This document shows, one piece after another, positions 1-5,262 of a stretch of 6,121 bases of DNA. The notes beneath the pieces were generated by a model. That model searched no databases, was not told the origin of the DNA, and was given only the letters and a program-made list of their open reading frames with translations. Each line of letters starts with the position of its first letter. Position 1 is the first letter of the stretch. The translations under genes were made by a program, and so were the position numbers. Source of the stretch: Chloroflexales bacterium (GTDB lineage: Bacteria > Chloroflexota > Chloroflexia > Chloroflexales > Chloroflexaceae); NCBI GenBank assembly GCA_013336035.1, contig JAAXUL010000511.1, positions 1-6,121 of the forward strand, in the 5' to 3' direction.

Positions 1-1
1 T

Positions 2-823
2 CTCGCCCCCGCCGCCGATGCTCTCCTGGCGCGCCTGCTGGCCGCCCCCGCCGCGCCGCGGGTCGAGCAGGCCCTGCTCACGAGGCTGCTCGCCAGCGAG
101 CCGCCCCCCACCGGGGCCGCCGCCGCCCCGCCGCCCGCCGTCAGCTTTGCCACCGTGGTGCAGCTGCCCGCCGCCGCCTACGCCTACAGCGCGGCCACGG
201 TGCAGCTGCCAATGATCGCCCTGGCCGACAATATCCCGCCGACCCCGCCGCCCCCGCCCGTGCCAATAGTCGCGGCGGCCGAGCAGCCGCCGGCCCCCCC
301 CGACTATGTGCAGCCCCCGGGCTACCAGGACGGCGTGCCCTTCGGCGGGCAGATCGGGGCCGTGCCACGCCCCGCCGCATCAGCCGCGCGCCCAGCCACC
401 GCGCGCCCCGCCGCCGCGCGCCCAGCCACCACGCGCCCCACCATCTATGTAGTGCGCGCTGGCGACACGCTGTCGGGCATCGCCCTGCGCTTCTACGGCA
501 ATGCGGGCTACGCCCCAGCTATCTGGGAGGCTAACTACCGCCTGATCGGCGCGAACCCGAACCTGATCTTCCCCGGAGATCGCCTGGCTCTGCCGGGCAT
601 CGCCGGGCCGACCGTCACGGTGGTCTCCGCGCCCCTGCCCGCCCGCGGCCCGATCAGCCAGCGCGCCTACTACACTATCCAGCCCCAGGACTTCCTGCGC
701 TGGATGGCTCAGCGCGCCTACGGCACCGAGATCTTCTGGCCCGAGATCTACAACGCCAACCTCAACGTCCTCGGCCCTAACCCCGACCTGATCTACCCCG
801 GGGTCACGGTCTATATCCCGTAG
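2..823 (+). CDS. LysM-domain protein with two C-terminal LysM repeats (5' end outside window)
   Basis: The reading frame is open from base 2 to the TAG at 821-823, so the visible 273 residues are the C-terminal part of a longer protein. A GTG at 155 is only an internal codon of this frame. Visible residues 1-146 are low-complexity Ala/Pro-rich sequence: a short helical-looking stretch near residues 6-33, a run of prolines near 80-86, and an ARPA/ARPT repeat at about 124-146. Residues 147-199 form a canonical LysM domain (VRAGDTLSGIALRFYG, then IWEANY and NPNLIFPGDRL). Residues 222-273 form a second LysM with the same YG, W-x-x-I, AN, NP-DLIYPG framework, but QPQDFL replaces GDTL; it ends two residues after the last strand. 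LysM domains usually bind the N-acetylglucosamine backbone of peptidoglycan, so an envelope or extracellular role with a disordered spacer is inferred. Any signal peptide or catalytic domain would be upstream and cannot be seen. Confidence 0.85.
   Translation, partial: LAPAADALLARLLAAPAAPRVEQALLTRLLASEPPPTGAAAAPPPAVSFATVVQLPAAAYAYSAATVQLPMIALADNIPPTPPPPPVPIVAAAEQPPAPPDYVQPPGYQDGVPFGGQIGAVPRPAASAARPATARPAAARPATTRPTIYVVRAGDTLSGIALRFYGNAGYAPAIWEANYRLIGANPNLIFPGDRLALPGIAGPTVTVVSAPLPARGPISQRAYYTIQPQDFLRWMAQRAYGTEIFWPEIYNANLNVLGPNPDLIYPGVTVYIP
383..430 (+). repeat. 18-bp direct repeat inside the Ala-Arg-Pro linker
   Basis: The 18-mer gccgcgcgcccagccacc occurs at 383-400 and again at 413-430. Each copy is followed by a near-identical cgcgcccc stretch. 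The 30-bp period is ten codons, so the repeat stays in frame and encodes the ARPAT/ARPA linker just before the first LysM domain. It probably arose by tandem duplication within the linker and could vary in copy number between strains. Confidence 0.7.
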
Positions 824-833
824 AGCGTTCCTT

Positions 834-871
834 TTTCTGGTGCGTGCGGCGCAGCCGCACCGCACCAGAAA
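834..871. terminator. Strong stem-loop between convergent genes; possible bidirectional terminator
   Basis: An 11-bp perfect stem pairs 834-844 (tttctggtgcg) with 861-871 (cgcaccagaaa). Inside it a 6-bp stem pairs 845-850 (tgcggc) with 854-859 (gccgca), with a three-base loop and one bulged C at 860. An outer 7-bp arm, 823-829 against 876-882 with one G-T pair, extends the symmetry to about 60 bp. It starts at the stop codon of the LysM gene and lies 55 bp past the stop of the converging dioxygenase gene, so termination for both is a reasonable role. There is no U-tract after the stem on either strand, so it is not a textbook intrinsic terminator. A dispersed palindromic repeat or an mRNA 3'-end stabiliser are alternatives. 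Confidence 0.45.
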
Positions 872-936
872 GCGAAATGCTCGCGGGGCGTCGGCCCACC
901 CGCCCGCAATGGCTGCCACTGCGAAGACGGCAGCGC

Positions 937-2106
937 CTACCCTTCGGGGCCACCTACACCCCACGAGGCCATATACCCGGGCTTCTCTAGATCCACCGCC
1001 GCCCAGGTGACATTGAGCGGGCGGAAGGTGTCGACCATCACAGCCAGCTCGGTGGTCTCTTTCGCGCCGATGCTCGCCTCGGTCAGGCCGGGCTGTGGGC
1101 CGTGGGGTAGCCCCGCGGGGTGCAGGGTGAGATCGGCGGCCTCGATGCCGCGACGCGACATAAAGTTGCCGTCGCAGTAGTAGATCACCTCGTCGGAATT
1201 AAGGTTCGAGTGGTTATACGGCGCGGGAATGCTCTGCGGGTGATAGTCGAACAGGCGCGGCACGAACGAGCAGACCACAAAGTTGTGGCCCTCGAAGGTC
1301 TGGTGGACGGGCGGGGGCTGGTGGATGCGCCCGGTGACCGGCTCGAAGTCGTGGATGCTGAAGGTCCACGGGAAGAGGTAGCCGTCCCATCCGGCCACGT
1401 CAAAGGGGTGGTAGTCGAGGAGATGCCGCGTGACCTGGTCGCGCACCTTCACGTGGACCTCGAACTCGCCTGTGTCGGTGCAGGTCTCGATCGTGGTGGG
1501 GGCGCCGATATCGCGCTCGCAGTAGGGGGCGTGCTCGAGCAGCTGGCCGAACTGGTTGCGGTAGCGCCTGGGCGGCAGGATCTGGCTGCGCGACTCGATC
1601 ACGAAGAAGCGGGCCTCGGGCGTGGCGAGCTGCATCTGCCAGGTCGTGCCGAAGGGGATGACGATATAGTCGCCGTCCTTGAAGGGCAGCCGGCCAAACT
1701 GCGAGCGCAGCACGCCCGCGCCCTCGTGGGCAAACCAGATCTCGTAGGCCTGAGCGTTGCGATAGAAGTGGGCCATGCTGCGAGTCGGCCGGCTGACGCC
1801 CAGCGTGACATCGCTGTTGCCCAGCAGCGTCAGGCGGGCCTCGACCGGGTCGCTGCCAGCGGGCAGGCCCGCCGTGCCAAAGGCGCGGTGGCGGATGGCG
1901 CCGAAGTCGGCATAGTCAACCCGTGCCGAGCCGATAAGCTCGGCCCTGAGCACCCGGGGCGGCAGGAAATGGTGGTAGAGGATTGACTGGATGCCATGGA
2001 AACCCTCCACGCCCATCACCTCCTCGCGGTAGAGCCCGCCGTCGGGCTTGCGGAACTGGGTGTGCCGCTTGCGGGGTAGCTCGCCGAGCCGGTGATAGTA
2101 GGTCAT
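937..2106 (-). CDS. hmgA: Homogentisate 1,2-dioxygenase family protein
   Basis: This 389-residue protein matches the short bacterial form of homogentisate 1,2-dioxygenase, a cytosolic Fe(II) cupin enzyme that opens the homogentisate ring to maleylacetoacetate in tyrosine/phenylalanine breakdown. The C-terminal half has the family core: PPVHQTFEGHNFVVCSFVPR (266-285), DYHP (287-290), NHSN with H299, SDEV with E306, and LHPAGLPHGP with H329 and H335. H299, E306 and H335 correspond to the human iron ligands His335, Glu341 and His371. The N-terminal part (HRLGELPRKRHTQFR, then YREEVMG) is also typical. ATG at 2106 is chosen because GGAGG sits seven bases upstream; the 40-residue extension to 2226 would run across the promoter region. 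No maleylacetoacetate isomerase, fumarylacetoacetase or 4-hydroxyphenylpyruvate dioxygenase gene is in the window, so the substrate is assigned by family only. Confidence 0.9.
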   Translation of the reverse strand: MTYYHRLGELPRKRHTQFRKPDGGLYREEVMGVEGFHGIQSILYHHFLPPRVLRAELIGSARVDYADFGAIRHRAFGTAGLPAGSDPVEARLTLLGNSDVTLGVSRPTRSMAHFYRNAQAYEIWFAHEGAGVLRSQFGRLPFKDGDYIVIPFGTTWQMQLATPEARFFVIESRSQILPPRRYRNQFGQLLEHAPYCERDIGAPTTIETCTDTGEFEVHVKVRDQVTRHLLDYHPFDVAGWDGYLFPWTFSIHDFEPVTGRIHQPPPVHQTFEGHNFVVCSFVPRLFDYHPQSIPAPYNHSNLNSDEVIYYCDGNFMSRRGIEAADLTLHPAGLPHGPQPGLTEASIGAKETTELAVMVDTFRPLNVTWAAVDLEKPGYMASWGVGGPEG

Positions 2107-2113
2107 CGCGAAA

Positions 2114-2118
2114 CCTCC
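2114..2118 (-). promoter_or_regulatory. Ribosome binding site fixing the dioxygenase start
   Basis: On the minus strand GGAGG is followed by seven bases (tttcgcg) and the ATG at 2106. This is a perfect anti-16S match at ideal spacing and rules out the longer open frame that begins at 2226. Confidence 0.85.
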
Positions 2119-2155
2119 GTTGGTCGCGCTGATTCTTTGTGCAATCCACGCCAAT

Positions 2156-2164
2156 ATTCTACCA
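2156..2164 (-). promoter_or_regulatory. Candidate extended -10 promoter for the homogentisate dioxygenase gene
   Basis: Reading the minus strand, TGG-TAGAAT (2164 down to 2156) is an extended -10 element with five of six matches to TATAAT and the TGn extension. No good -35 lies 16-18 bp upstream, which the TGn element can compensate for. Transcription would start near 2149, giving a leader of about 43 bases before the ATG at 2106 that contains the GGAGG site. This is a prediction from motif and position only. Confidence 0.45.
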
Positions 2165-2185
2165 GAGACCGGCGCGCACCTCAGG

Positions 2186-2191
2186 TACAAT
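2186..2191 (+). promoter_or_regulatory. Candidate -10 element for the carotenoid oxygenase gene
   Basis: TACAAT matches five of six bases of the -10 consensus. It lies 42 bp before the GTG start at 2228, which would give a leader of roughly 30 bases carrying the ribosome binding site. No recognisable -35 is found at 16-18 bp spacing, so an activator may be needed or the call may be wrong. A 6-bp inverted repeat (ccagag at 2162-2167, ctctgg at 2194-2199) brackets this hexamer. Confidence 0.35.
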
Positions 2192-2215
2192 GACTCTGGA
2201 CCGCCTGCGTTCAGG

Positions 2216-2222
2216 AAAGGAG
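2216..2222 (+). promoter_or_regulatory. Ribosome binding site fixing the GTG start of the carotenoid oxygenase
   Basis: AAAGGAG lies five bases before the GTG at 2228. No comparable site precedes the TTG at 2120, the furthest upstream start in the frame, and the family's first conserved segment begins well after residue 20 of the GTG-started protein. Confidence 0.8.
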
Positions 2223-2227
2223 TCACT

Positions 2228-3763
2228 GTGAGCGTTGAGACGCTGCCCGAGGCGGGCTACACGCTGGCGGGCGACTGGGCCCGCGGCTACGAGTCTCAGC
2301 CCATCGAGCACGCCTTCTGGATCGATGCGGTCGAGGGCGTCATACCCCCTGAGCTCCACGGCACCCTCTACCGCAACGGCCCCGGCCTGCTCGAGGCCGG
2401 CGGGCTGCCCGTCCATCACCCCTTCGACGGCGACGGCATGGTCGTCGCCGTGAGCTTCAGGGACGGCAGGGCCTACTATCGCAACCGCTTCGTGCAGACC
2501 GCCGGCTACGTGGCCGAGCAGCGGGCCGGCCGGCCGCTCTACCGGGGCGTCTTCGGCACCCAGCTGCCCGGCGGCTGGGCGCCCAACTTCCTCAATCTGC
2601 GCCTGAAGAATATCGCCAACACCAGCGTGCTCCACTGGGGCGACAGGCTTCTGGCCCTCTGGGAGGCCGGCGAGCCCCACCGGCTTGACCCAGACACCCT
2701 GGCGACGATCGGCCTCGACCGGCTCGACGGCCTGCTGCGCGCGGGCCAGGCCTTCGCGGCCCACTACCATATCGACCCGTTCAGCCACTGGGACGGCGGG
2801 GACCCGGCTCTGGTCAACTTCGGCGTGAGCGTCGGCCTCAACACGACCATCGACCTGTTCGAGTTTGACCGTGACTTCCGGGCCCTGCGCCACCAGGCGT
2901 TCCAGCTCGACGGCTTCGCCTTCCTGCACGACATGGCGATCACGCCGAACTATATCATCTTCGTGCGCAACCCCATGCGCTACGACCCGATCCCCTACGC
3001 CCTCGGGCTGTGGGGCGCCGCCCAGGGCCTCCGCTCGCTCCCGGGGCAGCCCTCGACGGTGCTCGTCTTCCCGCGCCACCCGAGCCTTGGGCGGCCCCGC
3101 AGCTTCAGCGCGCCCAGCGGCTTTGTCTGGCACCACGCCAACGCCTTCGAGGACGGTGACACCCTGGTCGTCGACTCGGTCTGGTACGACCACTATGTCG
3201 GCATCGGCCCCGAGGTGGAGTACCGCACGATCGACTTCGCGTCTCTGCCGCCAGGCCGCATGGCCCGCATGACGATCGACCTGGGCACCGGCCGCCTCGA
3301 GCGGAGCTTTCTGGCCGGGCGCTGCTGCGAGTTCCCCGCGCTGCACCCGGCGAAAGTGGGCCGCCCCTACCGCTACACCTATCTGGGCGCCGCCGACGCG
3401 CCCGAGGGCAACGCCCCGCTACAGGCGATCTGGAAGCTCGACCTCGAGACTGACGCGCAGCAGCTCTGGAGCGCGGCGCCGCGCGGCTTCGTCAGCGAGC
3501 CTATCTTTGTGCCGCGCCCGCGCACAGCGGCCCACGCTGGCGCCGTCACCCCCGACCTCGGCGACCCGCTGGCGAACAGCGCCCCCGGCGAGGATGACGG
3601 CTGGCTGCTCACCCTAGTCTACAACGCGGCCCGCCACGAGTCCGAGGTGGTCATCCTCGACGCCCGCGACCTGGGCCGTGGACCCATCGCGCGTCTGCGC
3701 CTGGGACACCACGTGCCCCACGGGCTCCACGGGATGTTTACCTCTCGGGCGGCGCCCCCGTGA
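2228..3763 (+). CDS. Carotenoid cleavage oxygenase (apocarotenoid oxygenase-like)
   Basis: This 511-residue protein belongs to the RPE65/carotenoid cleavage oxygenase family, seven-bladed propellers that split a carbon-carbon double bond of carotenoids, apocarotenoids or stilbenes using four-histidine Fe(II) and O2. The signature segments are in order: LHGTLYRNGPG (43-53), HHPFDGDGMV (63-72), AAH with H179, FLHDMAIT with H234, WHHANAFE with H302, and GLHG with H501. These four histidines are the expected iron ligands. The usual second-shell glutamates appear as E146 (LWEAG), E368 (CEFPALHP) and E424 (SEPIFVPR), so the enzyme looks active. The segment LLALWEAG has Trp where, as I recall, lignostilbene dioxygenases carry a substrate-binding Lys (LLALKE), which favours a carotenoid or apocarotenoid substrate. 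A flexible Ala/Pro/Gly-rich insertion lies at about 430-456. Length is close to the cyanobacterial apocarotenoid oxygenases. The cleavage position cannot be predicted from sequence. Confidence 0.92.
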   Translation: MSVETLPEAGYTLAGDWARGYESQPIEHAFWIDAVEGVIPPELHGTLYRNGPGLLEAGGLPVHHPFDGDGMVVAVSFRDGRAYYRNRFVQTAGYVAEQRAGRPLYRGVFGTQLPGGWAPNFLNLRLKNIANTSVLHWGDRLLALWEAGEPHRLDPDTLATIGLDRLDGLLRAGQAFAAHYHIDPFSHWDGGDPALVNFGVSVGLNTTIDLFEFDRDFRALRHQAFQLDGFAFLHDMAITPNYIIFVRNPMRYDPIPYALGLWGAAQGLRSLPGQPSTVLVFPRHPSLGRPRSFSAPSGFVWHHANAFEDGDTLVVDSVWYDHYVGIGPEVEYRTIDFASLPPGRMARMTIDLGTGRLERSFLAGRCCEFPALHPAKVGRPYRYTYLGAADAPEGNAPLQAIWKLDLETDAQQLWSAAPRGFVSEPIFVPRPRTAAHAGAVTPDLGDPLANSAPGEDDGWLLTLVYNAARHESEVVILDARDLGRGPIARLRLGHHVPHGLHGMFTSRAAPP

Positions 3764-3774
3764 GCTCCACGACA

Positions 3775-4098
3775 TCATGCCGTCGGCCAGGCCTCATCGC
3801 GTCGCCGTGCCGCCTCGAGCAGCAGCTCTTCGCAGGTGGCCGCCATCGTCGCGGGCGCATCGTCGCGCGCCTGTGTGACCAGGAACTGGCCCTCGCCCCA
3901 GCCGGCCAGGCGGTACACCGCCTCGGGGCCGTCGAGGTCCTCGCACCTGGCGCCCACGATCAGCCCCTCAGCGATCCAGATTGCCGCCGTGGCCTGCCCG
4001 TGGCGCGCCGCCACAAAGGCCGAGCGCTGCTCCTGGCAGAGCGCCTGGAGTAGCGCCGCCGGGCTGAGCAGCGAGAAGGTTCCGCGCATGTATGACAT
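3775..4098 (-). CDS. Small stand-alone DUF4388 (PatA N-terminal-like) protein
   Basis: This 107-residue protein consists almost wholly of a DUF4388 domain: RGTFSLLSPAALLQAL (5-20), QRSAFVAARHG (25-34), IWIAEGLIVGARC (40-52), GPEAVYRLAGWGEGQFLV (57-74). That is the order 'Gx-L...LLQ', hydrophobic strand, 'GxIvxA', 'GxxAvyxLxxWxxGxF' typical of the family. The C-terminus (about 82-103) is a predicted Ala/Glu/Arg-rich amphipathic helix. DUF4388 domains occur beside receiver, roadblock and MglA-type GTPase genes and are thought to be signalling or protein-interaction modules; no biochemical activity is established. AGGAG at 4104-4108 (minus strand), five bases before ATG 4098, supports this start over the Met codon three residues later. 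It is the last gene of the minus-strand cluster, 59 bp after the GTPase gene, and ends 11 bp from the converging carotenoid oxygenase gene. Confidence 0.78.
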   Translation of the reverse strand: MSYMRGTFSLLSPAALLQALCQEQRSAFVAARHGQATAAIWIAEGLIVGARCEDLDGPEAVYRLAGWGEGQFLVTQARDDAPATMAATCEELLLEAARRRDEAWPTA

Positions 4099-4131
4099 AG
4101 TTGCTCCTGATCGTACTATGAGGGCGGAACC

Positions 4132-4143
4132 CGATCATGATCG
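4132..4143. repeat. 12-bp perfect palindrome in the gap before the DUF4388 gene
   Basis: CGATCATGATCG is its own reverse complement and lies in the 59-bp gap between the GTPase stop and the DUF4388 start, the widest gap of the cluster. The heptamer TGATCGT overlaps it (4138-4144) and is repeated at 4108-4114, 30 bp away. It could be a small operator, an RNA-processing hairpin or chance; there is no further support for any role. Confidence 0.35.
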
Positions 4144-4157
4144 TCCTGGCCCTGAGG

Positions 4158-4742
4158 TCAGACTGCCCGGCGCATCTGCGCCACCACAGCGTTCATGGCC
4201 GCCTTGAGCGTATCGAAGACCCCATTGCCCTGGAGCGCGGAGGCCTCGAAGCAGGGGCGCTGCTGGATGTCGATCTGGCGGCGCAGCTCGGCGGCCGAGA
4301 GCACGTGGGGCAGGTCGCGCTTGTTGAGCTGCACAATGATCGGGAAGCTGCTGAGATCCTGGCCAAGCTCGATCAGATGCTGCTCCATGGTATACCAGGA
4401 CTCCTGGTTCTCGGCCAGGCGCCCGGCCTGCGAGTCGACCACAAAGACGACCCCGTCGGTGCCCTGCAGGATCAGGCGCCGGCTGGCCGCGTAGTAGACC
4501 TGCCCGGGCACGGTGTAGAGCTTGAACTTCGGCTTCAGATTGTTGACCCTGCCCATCTCGAGCTGGAGGAAGTCAAAGAGCAGCGTGCGCTCCTGCTGGG
4601 TCTTCAGCGAGATAAGCCGTCCACGGAGCTTTGCCGGCGTGCGGGCGTGAATGTGCTGGAGATTGGTGGTCTTGCCGCTCAGCGCTGCGCCATAGTACAC
4701 AATCTTCAGGTTTAGCTCTCCTAGTGCCCAGTTAATGAACAT
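4158..4742 (-). CDS. mglA: MglA-like small Ras-family GTPase
   Basis: This 194-residue protein is a prokaryotic MglA-type GTPase. MglA proteins switch between GDP and GTP forms at a cell pole or membrane and direct polarity, gliding or type IV pilus motility. The N-terminus MFINWALGELNLKIVYYG follows the Myxococcus MglA pattern. The P-loop GAALSGKT is at 18-25, the switch I region ERTLLFDF at 51-58, the switch II TVPGQ at 77-81, the base-specificity motif NKRD at 140-143, and EASA at 166-169. Thr replaces Asp of the usual DxxG, as in other MglA proteins. R52 and Q81 align with the intrinsic arginine finger Arg53 and catalytic Gln82 known in MglA, so GTP hydrolysis stimulated by a roadblock partner is expected. 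ATG 4742 is chosen over the in-frame GTG at 4754, which overlaps the preceding stop as GTGA, because the family starts at MF/MSFIN and GAGGTG lies just upstream. The preceding roadblock gene is the obvious MglB-like partner. Confidence 0.92.
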   Translation of the reverse strand: MFINWALGELNLKIVYYGAALSGKTTNLQHIHARTPAKLRGRLISLKTQQERTLLFDFLQLEMGRVNNLKPKFKLYTVPGQVYYAASRRLILQGTDGVVFVVDSQAGRLAENQESWYTMEQHLIELGQDLSSFPIIVQLNKRDLPHVLSAAELRRQIDIQQRPCFEASALQGNGVFDTLKAAMNAVVAQMRRAV

Positions 4743-4746
4743 GGCC

Positions 4747-4752
4747 CACCTC
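4747..4752 (-). promoter_or_regulatory. Ribosome binding site of the MglA-like gene, overlapping the upstream stop
   Basis: GAGGTG on the minus strand lies four bases before ATG 4742 and overlaps the TGA stop (4751-4753) of the roadblock gene. Overlap of stop and ribosome binding site suggests translational coupling, which would keep the GTPase and its putative regulator in fixed proportion. The GTG at 4754 has no ribosome binding site of its own. Confidence 0.6.
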
Positions 4753-5242
4753 ACCAGATCGAGTCGAGCTGCGAAGAGAACGATTGCGCGAAGTCGTCGG
4801 AGATGCCTGGCGGCGGCGGGGTGTTGGCTGCCTTACCGACAATCGGCAGGATGCGGTCGATCGCGCGCTTGAGCGCGAGCCGTGACCAGCCCAGGGGCAC
4901 GTCGCGGGCGGTGGCGAGCAGCAGCAGCAGCCCCTGGCCGACCCGCGCCACCAGGATGGTCATGTCCTCGTGCTCTTGCACGATCATATTGCAGGCGCGC
5001 TGCCCACCAAGCAGGCGCCCGATCTCGAGGGTCGCCATCAGGTCGCCTGCGGCCAGGGCGGCGACACTGCCGAGGTCGGCGCCATCACGCCCGGCCCAGC
5101 TGACGATATCCTGGCCGCTCAGGTCGCCAAGGATCGCACAGCGCACATCGGCCTGCTGGCTGAACTGTGCGAGCAGCCCCTGAAGCTCATTAAGCTGGGC
5201 CACAGAGAGGACAAGCTGTGAACGGGACATAGGCCTCACCAT
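4751..5242 (-). CDS. Roadblock/LC7 domain protein (MglB-like)
   Basis: This 163-residue protein has a single roadblock/LC7 domain at about 15-128: helix VAQLNELQGLLAQFSQ, strand VRCAILGDLSG, strand DIVSWAG, helix VAALAAGDLMATLEIGRLLG, strands ACNMIVQEHEDMTILVARV and GLLLLLAT, and final helix RLALKRAIDRIL. Roadblock dimers of the MglB class bind MglA and act as its GTPase activator; the adjacent MglA-like gene makes that the best role here. A Pro-rich hinge (TPPPPG, 141-146) leads to a short acidic/hydrophobic C-terminal peptide ending in LDSIW. The start is uncertain: ATG 5242 has only a weak GGA upstream, while ATG 5230, four codons later, has GAGG three bases before it. It lies 20 bp after the previous gene and 8 bp before the GTPase gene, so all are probably co-transcribed. 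Confidence 0.85.
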   Translation of the reverse strand: MVRPMSRSQLVLSVAQLNELQGLLAQFSQQADVRCAILGDLSGQDIVSWAGRDGADLGSVAALAAGDLMATLEIGRLLGGQRACNMIVQEHEDMTILVARVGQGLLLLLATARDVPLGWSRLALKRAIDRILPIVGKAANTPPPPGISDDFAQSFSSQLDSIW

Positions 5243-5262
5243 GCTTTCCGCAAATCTCTCAC

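Noticed and set aside
155..157. GTG at 155 as the start of the LysM protein
   Set aside because: The frame is open back to base 2 with coherent Ala/Pro-rich coding sequence and there is no ribosome binding site before 155, so the true start lies outside the window.
912..934. Small inverted repeat gctgcc...ggcagc near the end of the dioxygenase gene
   Set aside because: It has only 6 bp of stem with an 11-base loop and no T-run. This is likely to occur by chance at this GC content.
380..964. 194-codon minus-strand frame covering the LysM gene and the gap after it
   Set aside because: It is antisense to two LysM domains, runs through the hairpin, overlaps the end of the dioxygenase gene, and ends in Gly/Ala/Arg repeats.
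1120..1986. 288-codon open frame on the plus strand opposite the homogentisate dioxygenase gene
   Set aside because: Its protein is Val/Ala/Arg/Gly-rich with no recognisable domain, and it lies wholly antisense to a clear family member. Long antisense frames are expected at this GC content.
2107..2226. 40-residue N-terminal extension of the homogentisate dioxygenase
   Set aside because: GGAGG at 2114-2118 is ideally placed for ATG 2106, and the extension would cover the divergent promoter region with residues not seen in the family.
2120..2227. 36-residue N-terminal extension of the carotenoid oxygenase from TTG 2120
   Set aside because: AAAGGAG directly precedes GTG 2228, and the upstream codons overlap the candidate promoters of both genes.
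2159..3346. 395-codon open frame on the minus strand opposite the carotenoid oxygenase gene
   Set aside because: It is a GC-driven shadow with no motif. The plus-strand protein has all four iron-binding histidines and the family's segment order.
4137..4715. 192-codon open frame on the plus strand opposite the MglA-like gene
   Set aside because: The sequence is low-information and Leu/Ala/Glu-rich. The minus-strand GTPase motifs are unmistakable.
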